Translations under genes and position numbers: made by a program
Notes under the pieces: generated by a model
What the model saw: only the letters and a program-made list of their open reading frames with translations
Told to the model about the DNA's origin: nothing
Database searches by the model: none
In this document: positions 6,160 to 11,617 of the stretch, in pieces
How the letters are laid out: the number at the start of each line of letters is the position of its first letter
Numbering within the stretch: the stretch's first letter is position 1
Assembly: GCA_036744635.1 (NCBI GenBank)
Contig: DAIOHQ010000157.1
Coordinates: forward strand, 1 to 11,617
Length of the DNA stretch: 11,617 bases
Reading direction: 5' to 3'
DNA from: DAIOHQ01 sp036744635
GTDB lineage: Bacteria > Planctomycetota > Phycisphaerae > Tepidisphaerales > Tepidisphaeraceae

Positions 6160-7827
6160 TCATCCAATCGGCTGCGCTAATTTCGCGGCGCATTGCATCG
6201 CCAGCGAGATGCCGCCCTTGAGATTCCGCACATCGGCAAAACCATTTTGGCGCAGGATGCGCTGGGCGACATAGCCGCGTTGGCCCACCTGGCAGAACAC
6301 CACGATGGCCCGGGCCCGATCCAGTTCGCCGATGCGGCCGCGCAGCTCATCCAGCGGAATACTGATCGCGCCGGGAAGTGATCCGGCCGCGAATTCGCCG
6401 GCCGTGCGTACATCCACCAGCAGATCATCGCCCACCTCCGCAATCGCCACCGCGCTGCCCGCCTGGCTGCGCTGGTTCTGCGCAACCATCGCCGCCAGAT
6501 GAACGGCATCCTTGGCCGAGCCAAACTGCGGCGCGTACGCCAGATCAAGCTGGGCGAGATCGTCGATGGTGCCATTGAAGTGCATGGCGGCCGCGATCAC
6601 GTCGATGCGCTTATCCACGCCTTCATGCCCGACGATCTGCGCGCCAAGGATGCGCCCATCGCCGCGCCGATATAGCAGCTTGATGCGCATCGGCTGCGCG
6701 CCGGGGTAATAGCCGGCATGGTGGTTCGGCAGCACATAGGCGCTGTCGCAGTCGATTCCGGCCCGCCGGGCGGCTGCTTCATTCAGACCGCTCATGCCGA
6801 CGGCCAGGCCGAACACCTGCACGATGGCCGTACCCAGCGGCTTGCCGCGGGCGGCGGAGGCGCCGGTGGCGGCGTGTTCGCCGGCCAGCCGGCCCTGGCG
6901 ATTCGCCGGGCCGGCCAGGGGAATGCGCGCGGCGGCATTGGTCACTCCGTGCAGGACCTCGCTGGCATCGCCCACCGCATAAATATCGGCATCGCTGGTG
7001 CGCTGATACTCATCCACCGCAACCGCGCCGCTGTCGCCCAGCTTGATCCCCGCCTCGGCCGCCAGCGTGACGTTGGGGCGCACGCCGATCGACAGCAGCA
7101 CCATCCCCGTTTCGATGCGCTGGCCATCTTCGGTCTCGACCGCGCTGACGCATTCCCCGGTGGCGTGCAGAGCCTTGAGCCCATTTCCCGTGATAACTTC
7201 AATGTGGTTGGCGCGCAGCTCTTCGGCGACCGGACTGGCCATCTCGGCATCGAGCGGCGGCAGCACCTGCGGCGCCTTTTCGATCACCGTCACCGCCAGG
7301 CCGCGCTGGCGCATCGCCTCGGCCATCTCCAGGCCGATGAATCCCGCGCCGATGATCGCAACCGACGTTGGCTTGCGTTCCACCAGCCAGCGCTGCACCT
7401 GCCGGGTGTCCTCCATCGACCGCAAAAAGAACACGTTGGGGGCATGCACGTGGTCGATCGGCGGAATGATCGGGCTGGCCCCGGTGGCGACGATCAGCTT
7501 GTCATAGCCGAGCCGATAAGAACGGCCGCCGGCATGGTCCAGCACCTCGAGTGATTTGCCAGCGCGATCGATCTGCGTCACCTCATGGCCGACGCGGGCA
7601 TCGATGTTGAACCGCCGGCGCACATTGGCCGGCGTGGCAATCAGCAACTGCTCCTCGGAGGCGATGCGACCGGCCAGGTAATAGGGCAGCCCGCAGTTGG
7701 CGAAGGATATGTGGCCGCCGCGCTCGAGTACGATGATGGAGGCGTGTTCATTGAGCCTGCGGGCGCGGGTGGCCGCGCTCATGCCGCCGGCGACGCCGCC
7801 GATGATGACGATGCGTAACGATTTCAT
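6160..7827 (-). CDS. CoA-disulfide reductase / persulfide reductase with C-terminal rhodanese domain
   Basis: The protein has 555 aa. An N-terminal FAD-binding motif (VIIGGVAGG, residues 7-15) is followed by the single redox cysteine C45 in SFANCGLPYY, the class signature of CoA-disulfide reductase. An NAD(P)H-binding GAGFIG is at 160-165 and the FAD-contacting YAVGD at 283-287. The dimerisation domain has the conserved tyrosines of NHHAGYYPG (373-374) and DLAYAP (431). Residues 460-550 are a rhodanese domain with the active-site loop C512-QVGQR. Fusions of this kind (CoADR-RHD, also called NADH-dependent persulfide or polysulfide reductases) reduce CoA disulfide or CoA persulfide and move sulfane sulfur. 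The start is supported by GAGGT five bases upstream. It is the second gene of an operon, 42 bases after the rhodanese-DUF2892 gene. Confidence 0.93.
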   Translation of the reverse strand: MKSLRIVIIGGVAGGMSAATRARRLNEHASIIVLERGGHISFANCGLPYYLAGRIASEEQLLIATPANVRRRFNIDARVGHEVTQIDRAGKSLEVLDHAGGRSYRLGYDKLIVATGASPIIPPIDHVHAPNVFFLRSMEDTRQVQRWLVERKPTSVAIIGAGFIGLEMAEAMRQRGLAVTVIEKAPQVLPPLDAEMASPVAEELRANHIEVITGNGLKALHATGECVSAVETEDGQRIETGMVLLSIGVRPNVTLAAEAGIKLGDSGAVAVDEYQRTSDADIYAVGDASEVLHGVTNAAARIPLAGPANRQGRLAGEHAATGASAARGKPLGTAIVQVFGLAVGMSGLNEAAARRAGIDCDSAYVLPNHHAGYYPGAQPMRIKLLYRRGDGRILGAQIVGHEGVDKRIDVIAAAMHFNGTIDDLAQLDLAYAPQFGSAKDAVHLAAMVAQNQRSQAGSAVAIAEVGDDLLVDVRTAGEFAAGSLPGAISIPLDELRGRIGELDRARAIVVFCQVGQRGYVAQRILRQNGFADVRNLKGGISLAMQCAAKLAQPIG

Positions 7828-7869
7828 GTTTGACCTCGGTCGAAAGCGCTTCTCCTGGTGGAAAATTGT

Positions 7870-8445
7870 TCACTTCCGGCATGATGCATTCTGATTCCAA
7901 GGCATCCGCGCCAGCGCCATCCCCATAGCGCAGGTATCGGTCAGGCCGGCAAACACCAGCCCCGCGCCGACGAAGCCGCTGACGGCGAACAATCCGCGAT
8001 GGACGAAGAACCCCAGCACGATCCCCGCCAGCACCAGCGTTCCGGCCGCGATGCGCACCTGGCGCTCCAGCGCGATCACGCCCGCGCCCCCCCCGCCGCC
8101 GCGCACCACCGGCAACCCGGCCGCCAGCCAGGCGTCCGTGCCACCTTCAACGCAAATCACGTTGTCGATCCCCGCCGCCGAAAACTTTTCCCGAGCCATC
8201 CGTGCCCGCGTGCCCGACTTGCAGAGGAGGTAAATCGGCTCCTGCGGCGAGGCGAGCTGCCGGAGAACATCCGCCGGCGCCAGCCGCTCCAGCGGGAAGA
8301 GCAGGGCCCCCTCGGCGTGAACCTGGGCGTATTCCGCCGACGTGCGCACGTCGATGAGCTGGCAGGGGTGTCCGGATGCGCGCAAGGCGGCAAGCTCACC
8401 GGGAGCGATCGACTGGTCCTGGTCGGCAAAGGTGGTAGCATTCAT
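7870..8445 (-). CDS. Rhodanese-like protein with C-terminal DUF2892 membrane domain
   Basis: The protein has 191 aa. Residues 10-113 form a rhodanese domain (QLIDVRTSAEYAQVHAEGA, then the catalytic loop LC75KSGTRARMA, then CVEGGTDAWLAAGLPVV). A Gly-rich hinge, RGGGGGAG at 115-122, leads to a DUF2892-type tail with two membrane helices (about 132-150 and 153-170) and the typical ending CAMGMALARMPWN. The enzyme is thus tethered to the membrane with its rhodanese domain probably in the cytoplasm, where it would accept sulfane sulfur on C75 (persulfide). The ATG at 8445 has GGAGT six bases upstream. The hinge is encoded by an eight-base homopolymer (C 8087-8094 on the plus strand). It is the first gene of the operon and is transcribed away from the ArsR regulator. 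Confidence 0.93.
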   Translation of the reverse strand: MNATTFADQDQSIAPGELAALRASGHPCQLIDVRTSAEYAQVHAEGALLFPLERLAPADVLRQLASPQEPIYLLCKSGTRARMAREKFSAAGIDNVICVEGGTDAWLAAGLPVVRGGGGGAGVIALERQVRIAAGTLVLAGIVLGFFVHRGLFAVSGFVGAGLVFAGLTDTCAMGMALARMPWNQNASCRK

Positions 8446-8464
8446 GACAGACTCCGGTTGGCAG

Positions 8465-8493
8465 TTGACGAATGAATAATACTATATTACTAT
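8465..8493 (+). promoter_or_regulatory. Promoter of the arsR-type gene
   Basis: TTGACG (8465-8470), a 17-base spacer and TACTAT (8488-8493) predict a start of transcription near 8500. That is only about two bases ahead of the ATG at 8502, so the message would be leaderless. Confidence 0.55.
8476..8493. promoter_or_regulatory. AT-rich imperfect palindrome, candidate ArsR-family operator
   Basis: Fourteen of the 18 bases agree with the reverse complement (ATAATACTATATTACTAT). It covers both -10 boxes of the divergent promoters, so a repressor dimer bound here would block transcription both ways. AT-rich dyads near promoters are typical targets of ArsR/SmtB regulators, including the sulfur-responsive BigR, YgaV and SqrR proteins. 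Assignment to the adjacent regulator is inference. Confidence 0.55.
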
Positions 8494-8512
8494 CTCGTGA
8501 TATGGCAGTCAA
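8484..8512 (-). promoter_or_regulatory. Promoter of the rhodanese / CoA-disulfide reductase operon
   Basis: On the minus strand TTGACT (8512-8507), a 17-base spacer and TAATAT (8489-8484) predict a start near 8477 and a leader of about 31 bases that contains GGAGT. Its -35 box lies inside the first codons of the regulator gene. Its -10 overlaps that of the opposite promoter by two bases. Confidence 0.5.
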
Positions 8513-8858
8513 GCATAAAAATAAATCCGCCTCGGTCAAGCTCGCGGCCGCCCAACTCCAGGCGGTGGCCGACCTTTTCGGCGTCCTGTCGGAGCCTTCC
8601 CGCCTGCGCATCCTACAACTCCTGGAAGAAGGCCCGGCCTCGGTGGGGGAAATCGTGGAGAAATTGCAGATGAAGCAGGCGAACGTCTCCAAACAGCTCG
8701 GCATGCTGCACGCCGCCGACGTGCTCGGACGCGGAAAAGAAGGCAACCAGGTGCGCTACTTCATCCGCATGCCGCTGGTCTTCGATCTCTGCGCTTTGGT
8801 CTGCGACCGCCTCCGCGCTGAGGCCGAAGCCCGCGCCCACGCCCTGGCCGGAGAATGA
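8502..8858 (+). CDS. ArsR/SmtB-family winged-helix transcriptional regulator
   Basis: From ATG 8502 the protein has 118 aa. The in-frame ATG at 8472 lies inside the promoter between the -35 and -10 boxes and is rejected. The basic N-terminus is followed by a winged helix: LFGVLSEPSRLRILQLLEE, ASVGEIVEKL, then the recognition helix MKQANVSKQLGMLHAA and the wing LGRGKEGNQVRYFI. The only cysteines are C97 and C101 in the final helix (FDLCALVCDRL), a CxxxC pair. The usual ArsR metal motif ELCVCDL in helix 3 is absent. ArsR proteins dissociate from DNA when the sensor site binds metal or, in BigR/SqrR/YgaV, when cysteines form a persulfide-derived bridge. With a divergent rhodanese and CoA-persulfide reductase operon, a sulfane-sulfur or thiol-redox sensor is the most likely role. 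The exact ligand is inferred. Confidence 0.9.
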   Translation: MAVKHKNKSASVKLAAAQLQAVADLFGVLSEPSRLRILQLLEEGPASVGEIVEKLQMKQANVSKQLGMLHAADVLGRGKEGNQVRYFIRMPLVFDLCALVCDRLRAEAEARAHALAGE

Positions 8859-8864
8859 AATGAC

Positions 8865-8878
8865 GCCGCAATTGCGGC
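8865..8878. other. Perfect 14-bp palindrome between arsR-type gene and tRNA-Lys
   Basis: GCCGCAATTGCGGC can form a 5-bp GC stem with an AATT loop and sits between the convergent ends of the regulator gene and the tRNA. It could act as a weak bidirectional terminator, but no T-run follows on either strand. Confidence 0.35.
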
Positions 8879-8891
8879 AAAACCACCCCAT

Positions 8892-8964
<73 letters not shown>

Positions 8965-8993
8965 TTCTCTTCGCAGCAGGCGGAGAGCGCGAG

Positions 8994-9022
8994 ACTATAG
9001 GAGATTTGGCCATGCGGCTCAA
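8994..9022 (-). promoter_or_regulatory. Promoter of tRNA-Lys
   Basis: On the minus strand TTGAGC (9022-9017), exactly 17 bases, and TATAGT (8999-8994) predict a start near 8987, about 23 bases ahead of the mature tRNA. The boxes match four and five of six consensus bases. Confidence 0.65.
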
Positions 9023-9085
9023 CTGCTCGAAAGCGGCAAATTGGCCGCCAGGCCTGCCGAATCCGCAATTGCCGCTGGATTTGTC

Positions 9086-9114
9086 TTGTATTGGCGCAGC
9101 GGCGGGTTCATAAT
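9086..9114 (+). promoter_or_regulatory. Promoter of the PEP-CTERM gene
   Basis: TTGTAT (9086-9091), a 17-base spacer and CATAAT (9109-9114) predict a start near 9121 and a leader of about 60 bases. The -10 matches five of six bases and the -35 only three. Confidence 0.5.
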
Positions 9115-9183
9115 TCCGGCCATTGCACCGCATGGCCGCCTTCGCGCGACACGCGAACATCCCGACTGTGAATTGGAGGCATT

Positions 9184-10695
9184 GTGAGCAAAATTTTGTC
9201 TGCTACCATCTTCGCCGCCGGCGCATTCGGCTTCACCCTCGCCGCGCCCGCAGCACAGATCGGCGCGAATTTTGCCGGCGCTTCCTTCGAGGATGTGATC
9301 ACCCTCCCACCGGACACCATGGGCGCGGTCGGCCCCGACCACTTCGTGCAATTCATCAACGGCGGTTTTATCCCCTTCAACAAAGACGGCTCTCTCACCG
9401 GCGCAGAGGTCGACGACGAGACCTTCTGGGCGAATGCGGGCTTCGATCCCGGCAGCGGCAATCTCTCGGATCCGCGCATCCTTTACGATCCTGGCAGCAC
9501 CCGCTGGTTTGCAATCCAGGTGACCACGGAAAATACTGACAATCGCGTGATGCTCGCGCGGTCCGACACATCCGATCCCACTGGAACCTGGAAAGAGGTC
9601 AACTTCATCGGTAATTCCGGGGGCACCGCGCGCTTCGCCGATTTTCCCACCCTGGGCGTTGACGCCAACGGCGTTTATATCGCCGCCAACATGTTCGACA
9701 GCGTAGCCGGCAATAATTTCAAGAGTGCGTCGATCTTCTCGATTCCCAAGGCGGACCTCGTGCAGGCCAACCCGTCCTTGTCAGGCATGAAGCGATTCGA
9801 GGGGCTTTCAGCCTCAGTCTCCACCACTGACGTGCAGACTCTCCAGCCGGTGGTCAATTTTTCCGCCAATCCCGCCCACGCCTCCGTGCTCCTCGTCGGC
9901 CCTCCTACCGCACCGAATAATTATGCTACGCTGAGCAAATTGACGTTGACCGCCACCAGCGGCACCAACCCCACGCTCTCCGGTCCGACCAGCATCGCCG
10001 TCACCGCATTCAACGATCCCAGCCTGGCCCGCCAACCCGATGGCACCCAGACGATCGCCAGCAATGACGCGAGATTCTCCTCTTACGTTTCCCAGGTCGG
10101 CGACACCATCTGGGCAGTCCATAACGTGAACGTCAACGGTCACCCCGCCCTGCGCTGGTACAAGATCGACGACACCACCAATATCATCCTGCAGAGCGGG
10201 ACCGTCAGCGATCCGGCCGGGCATTTCGACTATTTCTTTCCCTCGATCACGGCCAACGCCAACGGCGACGTCGTGATCGCTTTCAACCGCTCCGGCGACA
10301 GCACCACCGGCGACGAAGGCAGGATCAGCGCCTATGCCCTGATCGGCACCACCTCCGGCGTCACCACGGCCTTCAATGAACTTCTCTTGCTCAAGCAGGG
10401 CGAAGTCAGCGACTATCACCTCGAACAAGATCTCGCCGACAACGGCTTTGTTGTGGGCTTTGACGGCACCGAGCGCTGGGGCGACTACAGCACCATCACC
10501 GTTGACCCGAGCAACCCCAACGGCTTCTGGACCGTGCAGGAGATTCCGATTCCCGGCGGAGAAATCGCGGGCCTTGTCGGCGCCAATACTGAATGGTCCA
10601 CGCAAATCACGGAAATCCTCGTCCCCGAACCGGCCAGCGTCAGCGTGCTGCTGATCTGCGGTGCTCTGGCGACGCGCCGCTGCCGCCGCACCTAG
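9184..10695 (+). CDS. Secreted PEP-CTERM protein, probable beta-propeller
   Basis: The protein has 503 aa with a GTG start, supported by GGAGG four bases upstream. Residues 1-24 are a signal peptide (MSKILSATIFAAGAFGF..., probable cleavage after an APA or AAPAA stretch). The body is rich in Ser, Thr, Asn and Gly with repeated strand-loop blocks: PPDTMGAVGPDHFVQFING at 42-60, SDPRILYDPGSTRWFA at 95-110, and ERWGDYSTITVDP near 430-442. These blocks recur in secreted proteins predicted to form sialidase-like propellers; no catalytic residues can be named. The C-terminus from 480 is a PEP-CTERM signal: VPEP, a hydrophobic helix SVSVLLICGALA, and the basic end RRCRR. It would be recognised by an exosortase not encoded in this window and sorted to the cell envelope or outside. 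Function is unknown; extracellular matrix or surface roles are common for the class. Confidence 0.88.
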   Translation: MSKILSATIFAAGAFGFTLAAPAAQIGANFAGASFEDVITLPPDTMGAVGPDHFVQFINGGFIPFNKDGSLTGAEVDDETFWANAGFDPGSGNLSDPRILYDPGSTRWFAIQVTTENTDNRVMLARSDTSDPTGTWKEVNFIGNSGGTARFADFPTLGVDANGVYIAANMFDSVAGNNFKSASIFSIPKADLVQANPSLSGMKRFEGLSASVSTTDVQTLQPVVNFSANPAHASVLLVGPPTAPNNYATLSKLTLTATSGTNPTLSGPTSIAVTAFNDPSLARQPDGTQTIASNDARFSSYVSQVGDTIWAVHNVNVNGHPALRWYKIDDTTNIILQSGTVSDPAGHFDYFFPSITANANGDVVIAFNRSGDSTTGDEGRISAYALIGTTSGVTTAFNELLLLKQGEVSDYHLEQDLADNGFVVGFDGTERWGDYSTITVDPSNPNGFWTVQEIPIPGGEIAGLVGANTEWSTQITEILVPEPASVSVLLICGALATRRCRRT

Positions 10696-10738
10696 CCATT
10701 CGCCTCGTTCGGTAGACGCGCATGGCTGAAAACGCCCC

Positions 10739-10744
10739 TATAAT
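10739..10744 (+). promoter_or_regulatory. Consensus -10 box directly before recO
   Basis: A perfect TATAAT is followed by six bases and then the recO ATG at 10751, which places the expected transcription start on or next to the start codon. No Shine-Dalgarno sequence fits in the gap. The -35 is poor: TAGACG at 10713-10718 would need a 20-base spacer. Confidence 0.6.
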
Positions 10745-10750
10745 TCCCCA

Positions 10751-11524
10751 ATGCCCCTCGTTCACGACCGCTGTATCTGTGTCCGCAAATTCGAATACAG
10801 CGAGACCTCGCAGATTCTCACCCTCTTCTCCCGCGATCACGGCCTGCTGCGCCTGATCGCCAAGGGCGCCCATCGCCGCACCAAGGCCGGCTCCAGCAAG
10901 TTCGACGGCGGGCTGGATCTGCTCGATGTCGGCGCCGCCGTCTTCACCCACGATCCCGCCAAAGAGCTCGGCGCCCTCACCGAATGGAAGCTGCAGGAAG
11001 GACATCTGGAACTGCGAAACTCATTGCGCGGCATCTATCTCGCCCAATATGCCGCCGAACTGGTCGGCCTGCTGATCGAAGAGCACGACCCGCACCCCGA
11101 ACTCTTCGACCGCTTCGAGGCCAGCCTGCCGGAATTCGCCCAAACGCGCGTCGAGGAGGCGTTCCTCGCCTTCGAGCTCGACTTGCTCCGCGAAACCGGA
11201 TACCTGGCGATGCTGTCGCAATGCGCATCCTGCGGCCAGGAAATCTCCGAGCGCGAGGGATGCTGTTTCTCGCCGGCGCGCGGCGGGATCGTCTGCCGCA
11301 ATTGCCAGGGCTCCACCCCCGACCGCATCGAATTTGATCTTCGCCTGCTGCGCCTGATCCAGGGCCTGCTGCGCCTGCCGCGCAGCAACGGCGTCCCCCA
11401 GCGCCTGCCGCGCCTCACCCGCCACCAGACCGACCCGCTCAACCGCCTCTTCGCCGAGCAGATCGAGCACACCCTCGGCCGCCGCCTCCGCATGCCCCGC
11501 TGGGTGATCGCGGCCAGAGACTGA
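10751..11524 (+). CDS. recO: DNA repair protein RecO
   Basis: The protein has 257 aa, a normal RecO length. The N-terminal OB fold includes CICVRKFEYSETSQILTLFS and the GLLRLIAKGAHR motif (31-42). A helical domain follows (IYLAQYAAELVGLLIEEHDPHPELFDRF). A zinc site is formed by C158-x-x-C161 and C182-x-x-C185, with C171 and C172 between. RecO works with RecR and RecF to load RecA on SSB-coated single-stranded DNA in gap repair, and it anneals complementary strands. The C-terminus LGRRLRMPRWVIAARD is strongly basic. The gene is preceded by TATAAT only six bases from the ATG, so its message looks leaderless. It does not overlap its neighbours. Confidence 0.93.
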   Translation: MPLVHDRCICVRKFEYSETSQILTLFSRDHGLLRLIAKGAHRRTKAGSSKFDGGLDLLDVGAAVFTHDPAKELGALTEWKLQEGHLELRNSLRGIYLAQYAAELVGLLIEEHDPHPELFDRFEASLPEFAQTRVEEAFLAFELDLLRETGYLAMLSQCASCGQEISEREGCCFSPARGGIVCRNCQGSTPDRIEFDLRLLRLIQGLLRLPRSNGVPQRLPRLTRHQTDPLNRLFAEQIEHTLGRRLRMPRWVIAARD

Positions 11525-11567
11525 CGCAAGCACTATCGTCAAACGCGATTGGCAGCCGGATTGGTGG

Positions 11568-11587
11568 TGCGGACATTCTTGTCTGCA
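11568..11587. other. Small hairpin downstream of recO
   Basis: TGCGGACA and TGTCTGCA pair around TTCT (8-bp stem with one G-T pair). It lies 44 bases after the recO stop in the otherwise empty last 93 bases. There is no T-run, so it is a weak terminator candidate or part of another dispersed repeat cut by the window edge. Confidence 0.4.
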
Positions 11588-11617
11588 ATGGCTGGATGAG
11601 CGGCAGGTGTACTCACC

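Noticed and set aside
6718..7554. Plus-strand open frame of 278 codons opposite the CoA-disulfide reductase gene
   Set aside because: The minus strand carries all FAD, NAD(P)H and active-site motifs; the plus frame is Gly/Arg/His-rich shadow.
8472..8501. Upstream ATG at 8472 for the ArsR-type gene
   Set aside because: It lies between the -35 and -10 boxes of the gene's own likely promoter and has no ribosome site.
9814..10605. Minus-strand open frame of 263 codons inside the PEP-CTERM gene
   Set aside because: It is a Gly/Val/Ala-rich shadow of a GC-rich gene with no domain pattern and no ribosome site, while the plus strand has a signal peptide and PEP-CTERM tail.

Overview
The window looks like chromosomal DNA of a high-GC bacterium, most likely a planctomycete of the Phycisphaerae kind. 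This rests on the overall GC-rich coding style, a protein of N-terminal zinc ribbon + transmembrane helix + vWA-like domain, a PEP-CTERM protein, and dispersed palindromic repeats, one of which reads SPGTPGEG-like when translated. This is inference from features, not a database match.

Layout. Positions 1-2600 are a disturbed segment. Two inverted copies of a palindromic, MITE-like repeat (33-129 and 2433-2563) bracket one intact gene (a zinc-ribbon/vWA membrane protein, 234-1355) and a composite gene remnant on the minus strand. The remnant is a short-chain dehydrogenase fragment that begins at the repeat edge, joined in frame to a transmembrane-PAS-receiver sensory protein that has lost its kinase core and carries two frameshifts. 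Positions 2598-3094 hold a small charged helical protein (minus strand), probably cut at its 5' end by a second type of dispersed repeat (3041-3094). Positions 3213-6131 carry, on the plus strand, an orphan nuoD (complex I subunit D), a perfect 60-bp palindrome, and a probable split potassium channel: a stand-alone RCK/TrkA-N protein followed 29 nt later by a TLGYGD pore protein.

Positions 6160-8858 form a coherent sulfur module. A rhodanese-DUF2892 membrane protein and a CoA-disulfide-reductase/rhodanese fusion lie on the minus strand as a two-gene operon. They diverge from an ArsR-type repressor with a CxxxC pair in its last helix. The 56-bp intergenic spacer holds two opposed promoters whose -10 boxes overlap inside one AT-rich imperfect palindrome, so one operator could shut off both directions. 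I read this as persulfide/sulfane-sulfur (or thiol stress) sensing and handling.

Positions 8892-11524 hold tRNA-Lys(UUU) on the minus strand with a good promoter, a secreted PEP-CTERM protein, and recO, which appears to be leaderless (TATAAT six bases before its ATG). The last 93 bases have no gene, only a small hairpin.

The points most worth following up are the ArsR/rhodanese/CoADR switch, the palindrome behind nuoD, the split channel, and the repeat-bounded decayed sensor.
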